Source: a candidate division BRC1 bacterium HGW-BRC1-1 (GTDB lineage Bacteria > Sumerlaeota > Sumerlaeia > Sumerlaeales > Sumerlaeaceae). From it: a stretch of 64,000 bases of DNA. Shown one piece after another: positions 35,368-43,691 of the stretch (positions are counted from its first letter, which is position 1; each line of letters opens with the position of its first letter). Both the position numbers and the translations under genes were made by a program. The stretch covers positions 62,001 to 126,000 of the forward strand of contig PHCB01000001.1 in NCBI GenBank assembly GCA_002842095.1, written 5' to 3'. The notes under the pieces are model-generated. The model made no database searches. It had not been told where the DNA came from and was given only the letters and a program-made list of their open reading frames with translations.

Positions 35368-37323
35368 ATGCAGATATCCCGCTTTCCTCGAAAGTTTTTT
35401 CTCGCGTTGATGATGATGACGTCAACTTTGCCGGTGTCCGCCCAGAAGCGGTCGACCCCACTAAGCGACGACTCCAAGCCATCGGGCCACATTGAGAACT
35501 TCGTTCCGCAGGGTCCCCTTGCCTCCGCCAATGCCATGACACTTTCCATGCGATTTGACACTGACGTTGTAAGCGCCGCAAAAATGACCAGCGCCACAGC
35601 CAAGTCCGTTTTAAACATTTCGCCTTCCATCGAAGGCATTGCGTCCTGGGTCTCTCCGCGCGAACTGCGCTTCACCCCCCGCACGAGTTTTCGCAAAGCC
35701 TCGAAGTATTTTGTCCGCCTTTCACCCGATCATAAGAAAATTTTCAACCGCCCCATAGCCGGCAACATTGAGTTCTCTTTCAGTACTCCGCCTCTGAAAT
35801 TTATGAGCGTCGCGCAAGAGGGCTATACCTCCGATTTTCGCGCTTTGGTCGCTTTGAAATTCTCGGGAGCTGTCGACCCGGCCGACCTCTATCGTCACGT
35901 GAAACTGACCGTCTCCGATAAGCCCCTCGCCTTCCGGGTGGAAAAGGAAGAGAAGTCATCATCCCCCCGCATAATCACGGATCCTGTCACCACCGACTCC
36001 GTTCAGATGCGCCTCGAAAGCGGACTGCCCACTCCGGATGGCCCGCTGAGTTTGCCCGCAACTGTGGTGCAGCGCATCCCGCTAAAGTTTTCTCTGGTGC
36101 CTCTCTCGATCAATGCGGTTTGGGAGAAGGCCACACCCACCATCCAGATACAGTTTTCGAATGGCGGCTACCAGGATTCCGTTATTTCTCACATCAGCAT
36201 CGAGCCCAAGATCGCGCTCCAGGCTCAGACCGATAATAACCGCATCAATCTGACAGGTGATTTCAAACCCGGAACGCGCTACGTTGTGTCGCTCCGCAAG
36301 GGACTGATGGTCGGCAAGAGCATTCTCTTGCGCGATTACACGCTGCCCCTGTGGATGCCCCAAATGGAGCCCTTCATTTCCCTCGACTCGGCCGGTGGCC
36401 TCCTTTCCACCCAGGGCAACATGAGGCTGCGGGTGAAATCCTCGGGAGTCACAAGCCTGACCCTCACCGCCAAGCGGGTGCATGAATCCAACATCGTGAT
36501 GACCAGCTTGATGGGCAACGGTGACTACTGGATGCAACGCCTCGCCGGCGAGCCTCGGAAGCTGGAAGTCACCGCAATTTCCGGCGAGCCCCCGGTGCTG
36601 ACCGAAGTTCCGCTTCGAGATCTCTTCGGAGAAAAACCCTCCGGCCTGTGGTTCGTTAGCGTAACAGCCCGACGCAATGAGGCTAATGCGGAAAATTACT
36701 TTAATACGTTTGAGGAGACTACCTTCATATCCGCATCGAATATCGGTGTTGTTGCCAAGCGTGGCGTTGACAACGTGGTGGTCTGGGCCACGGCTCTCGA
36801 CTCCGCAAAGCCCCTCCCGGATGCAGTTATTCGGATTGTCAGCGCGAGCAACGCCGCATTAACAGAAGGTCGAACCAACAGCGAAGGCTTGGCGTTCTTC
36901 GATGGATTGGCGAAAGAAGGAGCCAACCGACCGGAGTATATTATCGCCGAAAATCAGGGCGAAATATCTCTGTTGGCGCTGACCGAAAATTATCTGGACC
37001 TCACCCCCGAGAACAATGGAACTCGCGATTTTCTCAAACAAGGTTACGAAGCGTTCCTTACATCGGAGCGGGGTGCCTATCGACCCGGCGAAAATGTCCA
37101 TTTGTTTGGCCAGCTTCGCTCCCGCGGCGTGGAAGCACCCAACACGACCTTCCCGCTGGAGCTTCAGCTGATACGCCCCGACGGCCGCCGAAACGAACCG
37201 ATCCTCCTGCAAACATCTGCGGAGGGGTCACTCGAAAAAACCGTCAACATTCCAGCCTACGCACCCACCGGTTTTTATCAGGTTGAGGTACAGTTGCCGG
37301 GAACTGCGCGCGACGTGCGTTGA
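35368..37323 (+). CDS. Bacterial alpha-2-macroglobulin family protein, C-terminally truncated
   Basis: 651 residues. Signal peptide MQISRFPRKFFLALMMMTS, cleaved near VSA-QK; GGAAGGA lies before this ATG. The fold is the N-terminal part of bacterial alpha-2-macroglobulin: LSMRFDTDV with ELRFTPRTSFRKASKYFVRL (early BMG domains), then GVVAKRGVDNVVVWATALDSAKPLPDAVIRI, and MG3-like YRPGENVHLFGQLRSRG...PTGFYQVEVQLPG. It stops right there, before the domains that carry the thioester bait (CxEQ) and TED. Full-length relatives are about 1,600-1,900 residues. No remainder is found downstream, where the convergent glycosyltransferase gene begins after 16 bp. Either a decayed or shortened gene, or a naturally short form. 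Confidence 0.75.
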   Translation: MQISRFPRKFFLALMMMTSTLPVSAQKRSTPLSDDSKPSGHIENFVPQGPLASANAMTLSMRFDTDVVSAAKMTSATAKSVLNISPSIEGIASWVSPRELRFTPRTSFRKASKYFVRLSPDHKKIFNRPIAGNIEFSFSTPPLKFMSVAQEGYTSDFRALVALKFSGAVDPADLYRHVKLTVSDKPLAFRVEKEEKSSSPRIITDPVTTDSVQMRLESGLPTPDGPLSLPATVVQRIPLKFSLVPLSINAVWEKATPTIQIQFSNGGYQDSVISHISIEPKIALQAQTDNNRINLTGDFKPGTRYVVSLRKGLMVGKSILLRDYTLPLWMPQMEPFISLDSAGGLLSTQGNMRLRVKSSGVTSLTLTAKRVHESNIVMTSLMGNGDYWMQRLAGEPRKLEVTAISGEPPVLTEVPLRDLFGEKPSGLWFVSVTARRNEANAENYFNTFEETTFISASNIGVVAKRGVDNVVVWATALDSAKPLPDAVIRIVSASNAALTEGRTNSEGLAFFDGLAKEGANRPEYIIAENQGEISLLALTENYLDLTPENNGTRDFLKQGYEAFLTSERGAYRPGENVHLFGQLRSRGVEAPNTTFPLELQLIRPDGRRNEPILLQTSAEGSLEKTVNIPAYAPTGFYQVEVQLPGTARDVR

Positions 37324-37339
37324 GCCATAAACCGCGCGG

Positions 37340-38542
37340 TCAGTCACCATCCAGTGTGGCGTAGGCTTTAATCAGGGCTTCCCTGGAGAAGCGCCAGTCG
37401 AGTTGCTCTTCCATGCGCCTGCGGCCGAATTCCCCCATGCGTGTGCGCTGTTCGGGATCGGCCAATAGCTCGAGAATCTTATCCGCGAAATCCACCGCGT
37501 CATTGGGCTTTGCGTACAAACTCGCGTCCTGCGCAGAGTACCGTCCCTCGGTCATCTCGAACTGAACAATCGGTTTCCCAACAGCCATGTACTCCATGAT
37601 CTTGTTCATGGTGCTCTTGTCGTTCATCTCGTTCACAACGTCGGGGTTAACGCAAACGTCGGCAGTCGAGAGGTAAACCAGTAGTTCTGAATCCGGAATG
37701 CGGCCCGTGAAGTGAACATGCTCCGCCACTCCCAAGGTTTCAGCATACTTCTCCATGTTGGCGCGTTCCGGACCACTTCCCACCAGGGCGAAAAAGACAT
37801 CCTTCCGTCCGAGCGTATTACAAATGTAAGCCACCGCATCGAGTAGGAGATTCACCCCCTCCTGCCGGCCCATCACGCCAAGATACACAACCAAGTGAGC
37901 CCGACCTCGCTTGAGGCTTTCATCCACAACAACTTGTTTGAAGCGGGTCGTATCGGGCGCGCTGCGAACGATGTGCACCTGCTCGGGCCGTTTCTTTCCG
38001 CGCGTCAGAGCAATGCGCCGGTAACTCTCGTTGGTCGAGATAACCAGATGCGCGGTTGCATAGGTAGCGCGTTCCAACCAACAAATCACCCGATACAGCA
38101 TATCCTTGCGCGCATATTTCGCCTCGTACAATTCGGGGTTGATGTCGTGTTGATCGAAAACAAAACGCACTCCGAAGGGACGGAAGAATAGCGCCACGAG
38201 AAAAATATTATCCGGCGGATTACACGCGTGAACGATGTCGAAACCGCGCCGGAAAGATGCTTTCCACGCCAGACCGAATTCCATCAACCAGGCGAGGCTG
38301 TACTCCGCAAGAAACCCGAGGAAGCCACTCTCCCCCTCATACGGAAGCGGGTGGCGATAAACTGTAATCCCATCGATGACTTCTTCCGAAGCCTCGAAGC
38401 CCTTCCCCTTGGGGCAGATTACCGTAACCGCATAGCCCGCGTCGTGAAGCGCGTTGGCCTCCAGCCACACCCGGCGGTCGAAGGGCACGGGCAGGTTCTC
38501 CACAATAATCAGAACACGACGCCGCTCGCGTCCCGTCGTCAC
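37340..38542 (-). CDS. Glycosyltransferase family 4
   Basis: 400 residues with a GTG start that overlaps the stop of the upstream dehydrogenase by 4 bp (GTGA). VLIIVENLPVPFDRRVWLEA is the acceptor loop of WcaI/WfcD-like GT4 enzymes; FDIVHACNPPDNIFLVALFF and FVFDQHDINPELYEAK follow; the donor half has VVYLGVMGRQEGVNLLLDAV and KIMEYMAVGKPIVQFEMTEGRY with the E-x7-E donor motif region. It transfers a sugar to a lipid-linked or polysaccharide acceptor at the inner membrane. Coupled with the UDP-sugar dehydrogenase, it suggests a uronic-acid-containing surface glycan. Confidence 0.87.
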   Translation of the reverse strand: MTTGRERRRVLIIVENLPVPFDRRVWLEANALHDAGYAVTVICPKGKGFEASEEVIDGITVYRHPLPYEGESGFLGFLAEYSLAWLMEFGLAWKASFRRGFDIVHACNPPDNIFLVALFFRPFGVRFVFDQHDINPELYEAKYARKDMLYRVICWLERATYATAHLVISTNESYRRIALTRGKKRPEQVHIVRSAPDTTRFKQVVVDESLKRGRAHLVVYLGVMGRQEGVNLLLDAVAYICNTLGRKDVFFALVGSGPERANMEKYAETLGVAEHVHFTGRIPDSELLVYLSTADVCVNPDVVNEMNDKSTMNKIMEYMAVGKPIVQFEMTEGRYSAQDASLYAKPNDAVDFADKILELLADPEQRTRMGEFGRRRMEEQLDWRFSREALIKAYATLDGD

Positions 38543-39849
38543 CAGCAGATCCCCTTGTAATTGCCACCGCTTCTCAGTCCCGGAACAACGCGAACCAGGT
38601 CAACCATCACCTGATCGGGACGAAGCTTTTCTGTGACTCCGCGAAATTCCTTGTCGGGATTTCCGATCACAACGCACTCGGCATGGGCCAGCACTTCATC
38701 CATATCATCCACCAGCAGTCCCGACAAATGCGGAAGCTGCTTGTCGATGAACGCCTTGTTCGCCCCCACCAGGCGGGCGAGATTGACGCTGCGATCGAAA
38801 ATTTTCAAATCCAACCCATGGGCCAGCAACCTCTCTGCGAGTTGCACCAACGGACTCTCGCGCAGATCGTCCGTGCCGGCCTTGAAACTGAGCCCCAACA
38901 AACCCACGCGCTTGCAACCGGTCTTCACGACGAGATCCACCCCATTACCGACGTGCGCATCATTGCTCGCACTGATGCTCTCCAGCACCGGTGTCGCAAT
39001 GCCCAGCGCGCTCGCTGCCGCTGTTAAAGCGCGCAAGTCCTTCGGTAAACAAGAGCCACCATAAGCGTAACCCGGGCGCAGATAGGTTGGCGAAATGTTC
39101 AATCGCGTGTCGCGACAGAACAAGTCCATCACTTCGTGGCTGTCCGCGCCCAGCGCCTTTGCCACCACTCCGATTTCGTTGCCGAACACAACCTTCAACG
39201 CGTGAAACGTGTTGCAGGCATACTTCAACATTTCTGCCACCCGCACCGGCACCGCGTGAAAGGGGGCGTCGACGTGTGCATATAACTCACGCAACAACTC
39301 TTCCCCACGGGGGTCGTCCGTGCCAACGATCGTGAAGGCCGGAAATGAGAAATCCTTGATGGCGCTCCCCTCGCGCAGAAACTCCGGATTGCTCGCCACC
39401 GCAAAGCCTTCGCCCGCCTTCTTGCCCGATTCCTCTTCGACAATTTTCGAACATGCTTCTGCAGTGCCGGGCAACATCGTGCTTCGCAAAACCACCAGAT
39501 GAAATTCATCGCGATTGCGGAGGGCCTGTCCAATCTCGCGGCATACAGTATAAATAAAATCTAGGTTCAAAGAGCCATCAGGCTTTGATGGAGTGCCCAC
39601 GCAAACGAGGGAGAGATCGCTCTGTTGCACGACTGCGGAAGTATCAGTGGAGCCACGAAACAGTCCCCGCGACGAAACGTCGGCAAGCAGTTCGTCCAGA
39701 CCCGTCTCCACGATGGGAGATTTACCGCTGTTAATCATCTCCACCTTGTGGGTGCTCACATCCACTCCAACAACCTCATGCCCCGCCCCGGCAAAACAGG
39801 CACCGCATACCGTGCCCACATAACCCAAGCCCAAGATGGCAATTTTCAC
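38539..39849 (-). CDS. UDP-glucose/GDP-mannose 6-dehydrogenase
   Basis: 436 residues. NAD site IAILGLGYVGTVCGACFAGA at 3-22; DVSTHKVEMINSGKSPIVE; a central helix domain (EMLKYACNTFHALKVVFGNE); and the catalytic cysteine in YGGSCLPKDLRAL. C-terminal nucleotide-sugar binding domain: GLLGLSFKAGTDDLRESP. It oxidises the C6 alcohol of an NDP-hexose to the uronic acid. The SCLPKDLRAL form and overall sequence look closest to GDP-mannose dehydrogenase AlgD, but UDP-glucose cannot be excluded. First gene of a two-gene unit with the glycosyltransferase. Confidence 0.88.
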   Translation of the reverse strand: MKIAILGLGYVGTVCGACFAGAGHEVVGVDVSTHKVEMINSGKSPIVETGLDELLADVSSRGLFRGSTDTSAVVQQSDLSLVCVGTPSKPDGSLNLDFIYTVCREIGQALRNRDEFHLVVLRSTMLPGTAEACSKIVEEESGKKAGEGFAVASNPEFLREGSAIKDFSFPAFTIVGTDDPRGEELLRELYAHVDAPFHAVPVRVAEMLKYACNTFHALKVVFGNEIGVVAKALGADSHEVMDLFCRDTRLNISPTYLRPGYAYGGSCLPKDLRALTAAASALGIATPVLESISASNDAHVGNGVDLVVKTGCKRVGLLGLSFKAGTDDLRESPLVQLAERLLAHGLDLKIFDRSVNLARLVGANKAFIDKQLPHLSGLLVDDMDEVLAHAECVVIGNPDKEFRGVTEKLRPDQVMVDLVRVVPGLRSGGNYKGICW

Positions 39850-39879
39850 GTCGGGTTTTCTCTCCCCTGATTTCTTAAA

Positions 39880-41004
39880 TTAGTATGAATCAGCCGGTGC
39901 CACCGATTGATTTGAAGCGGGCGTTTTTGCCTTTGGTTCGGTCTCGGAACCGGCATTCGCGGGGTTTGGAACTGCCGCGCGAGGCAACTTTTTCATTTCA
40001 CCCGCAAGATTCACTTCAAGATAAGGCACCTTCTGCAAGGCCTGATCTTCTGTTTCGAAAGTTTCCTTGATCACCTCGACACTCTGCGAATCTTTCCATG
40101 CGGTGGTAAATCGATACCCACCAAACTCCCCCTCCGATGATGGAGGATCTTCCTCAGTGGCCTCATCGGAAGATGGCGTGCGAAGATCGCGGGCGCAATT
40201 GACCTCAATGGATTCGTCGAGCTTAATCATTTTAGTTTTGGCGAGACCCTCATTTGCGGAGGCAGCACCCAGGGGCGCGATGAACAGCACCGGTTTCCCC
40301 TCCACGCATCCCAGCACGGCGAGATGTTTCTCGTCAGGACTAAAGGATTCGCTGGCCACCTCACGCTGCCAGGTCGTCACATTCTTCGCCTTCAGGAAGT
40401 CATGCCAGGCCTTCAAAGCATCCACCACCTCCTGAAACGCTTCCAGCGGCAGGGGTGCATTGTCCATTACAGGCAGGGGTTTCAGCACCAGAGGAAACAC
40501 CGACGCACCATTGCGGGTTACATTGCTTACGCGCTCAGACTGCGCTCCATAGGCAATCACCTCGAGATTTGTCAGCAGGGCTTCAATCTTACCCGTGGCC
40601 GCCCGCTTACGCGCAGGCGCCACACATTCCACCTGAAGAACACCGCCCACCGAGAGATCAACAAACAGTGTGCCTGCAGCGTTCTTCTTAATGTTATAAT
40701 AACACGCCGCCACCTGGGGGCTCAACCATTTAGGGGTCTGAATAACGCTGATCTGCGATGTCTCCACGGGCCGCCGCAGGGTGGTTGTCCCGTCTGCGTC
40801 CACGACCCTCACAACCATTTTGCCCGAGTATCGATCCGCCTCCCCCTCCATCACGGGCATCACATGATCCACCACCACCTTATGGGAACCATCGGGAGAA
40901 ACACTCGCCCGGGTGCTTTCGATGCGCACATCCGCACGAGCGAAGTTCGTCATCAAACCAACCGCCAAAAATACAGCCAAAGGCCATCTCAATAGGTGCA
41001 ACAC
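39880..41004 (-). CDS. Secreted hypothetical protein
   Basis: 374 residues from a GTG start with AGGAG about 10 bp upstream. Signal peptide VLHLLRWPLAVFLAVGLMTNFARA. Body: beta-propeller- or repeat-like strands (VSPDGSHKVVVDHVM, FSPDEKHLAVLGCVEGKPVLFIAPL), so it may be a TolB-like WD/PD40 fold with few blades. The tail is Pro/Ala/Glu-rich. A longer reading frame extends upstream to 41226 but that part is a REP-like repeat being read through, so it was rejected. Function unknown. It sits immediately upstream of the dehydrogenase gene (30 bp) in the same direction. Confidence 0.6.
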   Translation of the reverse strand: MLHLLRWPLAVFLAVGLMTNFARADVRIESTRASVSPDGSHKVVVDHVMPVMEGEADRYSGKMVVRVVDADGTTTLRRPVETSQISVIQTPKWLSPQVAACYYNIKKNAAGTLFVDLSVGGVLQVECVAPARKRAATGKIEALLTNLEVIAYGAQSERVSNVTRNGASVFPLVLKPLPVMDNAPLPLEAFQEVVDALKAWHDFLKAKNVTTWQREVASESFSPDEKHLAVLGCVEGKPVLFIAPLGAASANEGLAKTKMIKLDESIEVNCARDLRTPSSDEATEEDPPSSEGEFGGYRFTTAWKDSQSVEVIKETFETEDQALQKVPYLEVNLAGEMKKLPRAAVPNPANAGSETEPKAKTPASNQSVAPADSY

Positions 41005-41158
41005 GTAAAGACCATCTCCTGCATTTGGTTGAGCTACGGAACTCCATTTAAGCACCCAAACCCGACCAAACGGTGCAAGCGAAAACCTCACTTTTCCCAG
41101 AACTACAAGAACAAGGGGGACGTGAACATCAATCCCGGCTACAATATAGCCAGCCCCA

Positions 41159-41395
41159 GAACCCGGAGGGTTCAAAGCCATTAGCCGGTGGTTGAGTGCA
41201 GCGACACCACCGGACCACAACGTCATTCACGTCCGCATCCCAGCGGGATGCCAGCCATGGACGTTGCGGTCAGATTCCAGAAAAAGCCTGCGACCCCTTC
41301 CGGGGTCGAAACGATTTCGACTTGGCTTCCGGGGGTATCGCAAAGCTCAACCCCCGGCTAATGGCTCGCATCCCTCCGGGATGACCACGGTCTAC
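41159..41395. repeat. REP-like palindrome cluster, single outlying copy
   Basis: Series of short hairpins: GAACCCGGAGGGTTC (41159-41173), CCGGTGGT...ACCACCGG (41186-41213), GCATCCCAGCGGGATGC (41236-41252), GACCCCTTCCGGGGTC and CCGGGGGT...ACCCCCGG. The same order of palindromes occurs in the larger array at 44819-45405 next to the IS200-type transposase. It lies in the 490-bp spacer between the secreted protein and the phosphodiester glycosidase genes. The first ~150 bp of that spacer hold nothing else recognisable. Confidence 0.85.
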
Positions 41396-41410
41396 CGGCG
41401 CATAAACAAT

Positions 41411-41476
41411 GGGACAACGGGTTTTCCGACCCGTTGTCCCTATAACGACCACACTACACGGACAAGAATGCCCGTG
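41411..41476. repeat. Palindrome pair of the TTCC-loop family (BIME-like)
   Basis: Two hairpins. 41411-41440: perfect 12-bp stem GGGACAACGGGT / ACCCGTTGTCCC with TTTCCG in the loop. 41457-41476: CACGGACA-AGAA-TGCCCGTG with one mismatch. This is the same two-part design (TTCC hairpin, then an AGAA/GGAA hairpin with CTCxTTTT after) that has invaded hsdM and hsdR, here in an intergenic site just beyond the stop of the phosphodiester glycosidase gene. Confidence 0.8.
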
Positions 41477-41494
41477 CTCATTTTGCGCTACGCG

Positions 41495-42835
41495 TCAGTA
41501 CATTTCCCAGTTCTTCACGTTCGCGGGCGGCATATACACAAACTTCACCGGGCCTGCGTAGAAACTGCCCGAGAGGTCCACGTCCTCGTTGGTCATACGC
41601 ACGTTGCCCGATGTGCCCACAGCAAACGGGTAGGTGCCCAGCGACACCCACGTATTGTCTACGACAGACTGATCGACCGGAATTTTGGTGGGACTTCCGG
41701 TGCCCGTGACCGTGTAGGCAATGGGATTCCGGCGGTTGGTGGCTGCGCCCCACGCGGCGAACACCTCGTAGTTACCCGCGAGTTGAATGGCCGGACGATA
41801 AACCGCCCCCTTCGCTCCCACCACCGACCGGTTGGTGGAGGCATAACGCATCCCAATTCCCGATGTGGCCCCAGGGGCGGTACAGTTTGCCCCCGAGTTT
41901 GCCCACACACCCTCTTCGGAATACTGGCCCACGTTCAGTCCGCCCGCGCGCGACTCCACAATGATGTCATCCACACCACTGACGGGCGGAGTGACTGGCG
42001 CGACCAGGCATATAGCGAGGCCCACGCTGCGCTCGGATCCATCGGAGGGTTGGTTGAGCACTCCGGTCGTGCGGCCCCAAAGGGTTGACGACCCACCACC
42101 GTCCAGCTCCGTGGCATTCACTGCGCCAAGCGCCAGCATCAATTCCGCCATTTGCGAATAGCTCACGCCGATGGCTGCGGGCGAGCGACGGCCATCCACC
42201 ACGACCAGCAGCACGTGGTTGTTCGCCGTAACGCCGATGGCCGACCGCGGAGCGCGGGTGGTGTAATAATAAGAGTAATCGGCTGCGCCCGATGGGGTCC
42301 ACTCGTAGGCCGCACCGTTGTCCACCGACGGAACCTCCGAGGCCATGATGTTCGGCTCGGCGAGCGAGGCCCATCCGGCGACGGGCTTGGTGCGGCAGAT
42401 AACGTCGCCCAGCGCGGAGATCGTTATCCCCCCGCGCTCCTGCGCCACCGGATTAGTCAGCGCCAGTTGGACGCCGTTGATACGAAGATACTGGTCGGGC
42501 TTTCCGTCAACCGTATTGGTCCAGGCACCATCGATGGCGGCGGCGCTGCCGGGCACCGTGGCAGCCCATGCGCTGACGGTTTTGCGCGTACCGTCGCCCA
42601 CCGAAACGAACTTCAACGACACGCCCGCCGAAGTCATATCGGCATCGGCCACATAAACATCCTGCCCGCCCCCCAGCAGGTTCGTGAAGTGGCACGTCTT
42701 CGCCACCACCCCTTGTCCCACAGAAAAGGTGCTCCATGGAGCGCTCTGGATAATCTCAGCAGTTGTTTGCGCCGAGGCAGAAACGGCAGCGCTAAGAAGC
42801 GTTGCAAGAATGGAGAAACGGATAATGGTTCGCAC
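41495..42835 (-). CDS. Secreted phosphodiester glycosidase-like protein (NAGPA domain) with golvesin-like tail
   Basis: 446 residues. Signal peptide MRTIIRFSILATLLSAAVSA-SA. NAGPA/phosphodiester-glycosidase domain at ~25-290: DADMTSAGVSLKFVSVG, AIDGAWTNTVDGKPDQYLRI, APRSAIGVTANNHVLLVVVD, SQMAELMLALGAVNATELDG then GGSSTLW, which are the family hallmarks. A golvesin/Xly-like beta domain follows (about 300-430: GAVYRPAIQLAGNYEVFAAW, TWVSLGTYPFAVGTSGNVRM). It ends NVKNWEMY, a C-terminal tag shared with two other secreted proteins in the window. It likely cleaves or binds surface phosphodiester-sugars outside the cell. Confidence 0.85.
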   Translation of the reverse strand: MRTIIRFSILATLLSAAVSASAQTTAEIIQSAPWSTFSVGQGVVAKTCHFTNLLGGGQDVYVADADMTSAGVSLKFVSVGDGTRKTVSAWAATVPGSAAAIDGAWTNTVDGKPDQYLRINGVQLALTNPVAQERGGITISALGDVICRTKPVAGWASLAEPNIMASEVPSVDNGAAYEWTPSGAADYSYYYTTRAPRSAIGVTANNHVLLVVVDGRRSPAAIGVSYSQMAELMLALGAVNATELDGGGSSTLWGRTTGVLNQPSDGSERSVGLAICLVAPVTPPVSGVDDIIVESRAGGLNVGQYSEEGVWANSGANCTAPGATSGIGMRYASTNRSVVGAKGAVYRPAIQLAGNYEVFAAWGAATNRRNPIAYTVTGTGSPTKIPVDQSVVDNTWVSLGTYPFAVGTSGNVRMTNEDVDLSGSFYAGPVKFVYMPPANVKNWEMY

Positions 42836-42938
42836 GGCAGTTGATATCCCTTCAGATTAAAATAGGACGCGATTGCATTCCCGTTTCAGCCCGACCCGCG
42901 AAGGCGAATTGTCAACATAAACTACCGACAGGCACCCG

Positions 42939-43283
42939 TCACCAAGGCCCGTAGATCTTGTCCCAGACAGACAGGAGCCCGGTGAGGAGGAAGGCGATGC
43001 AGATTCCCATTACAATGGGAGGAACCCATTGCCTGGGTTTATCGGGCGAAGTGAATCGCGTCGAGACCCAGCCAGCCAGGGCGCCGAGGATTCCGGCTAT
43101 CGGGAACAGTCCGATGACAGCGCCATATATCAGCACCGCGATGGGGCTCCTGATGGCGGCGGACAGGCCGCTAACATATGCAACCATGGGGAATGGAAAG
43201 CGGTAGAACAGGGTGAGCAGAAACGCGGCCGGGAACAGCCCCACAATGCTGGAAATACAACCGATCACCATTGCGCGCATCAT
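42939..43283 (-). CDS. Small integral membrane protein, unknown
   Basis: 114 residues, about four hydrophobic segments (8-28, 33-50, 58-78, 92-108). The start at 43283 was chosen because GGGAGG lies 6 bp upstream; a longer frame to 43382 lacks such a site. Gly/Ala/Pro-rich membrane helices with a basic loop RFTSPDKPRQW. No family recognised. Confidence 0.55.
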   Translation of the reverse strand: MMRAMVIGCISSIVGLFPAAFLLTLFYRFPFPMVAYVSGLSAAIRSPIAVLIYGAVIGLFPIAGILGALAGWVSTRFTSPDKPRQWVPPIVMGICIAFLLTGLLSVWDKIYGPW

Positions 43284-43691
43284 GATGCGACCTCCCGTGT
43301 GCGGGCAAAACGAAGACCGTTCATGTCCGGCCACCTTTTCGCCCAATGAATCTAAATGCCATGCCACAGATGCTGGTCCCACAGAAATCGGTGGAAGTCA
43401 ATTGATTTGCCAGTACCGGCCCTTTTTCGGGGCCCCAGGGTTGCTAAAAAAGAGGGCGCGTGGGTTGCTAATAACCCTGCAAGGTGCACGGGAAGGTTCG
43501 ACGGATAAAGGGGGAATGGGGTAATACGATCAAGAGAAATACCATAACTTAGAAAACGCCAATCCGATGGGATGGCACCGCGCTGCGAAGAACAAGTTTC
43601 CCACACCGTTCGTGCCTGCCTGTGCCTGCCTATGTCAGTCTGTATTAGGCTGAATTCGTCTGCGAGCGTCCCTGCGCCAGCGGCCCCCGCC
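43284..43691. other. Intergenic stretch without recognisable gene
   Basis: About 400 bp between the small membrane protein and the potassium channel gene. I see only a short GC hairpin near 43420-43440 (GGCCC-loop-GGGCC type). Frames through it have unlike codon usage and no supported start. Confidence 0.5.

Noticed and set aside
41005-41226. Longer N-terminus for the secreted protein at 39880
   Set aside because: The added residues translate the REP-like palindrome block; a GTG with a good ribosome-binding site and signal peptide lies at 41004.
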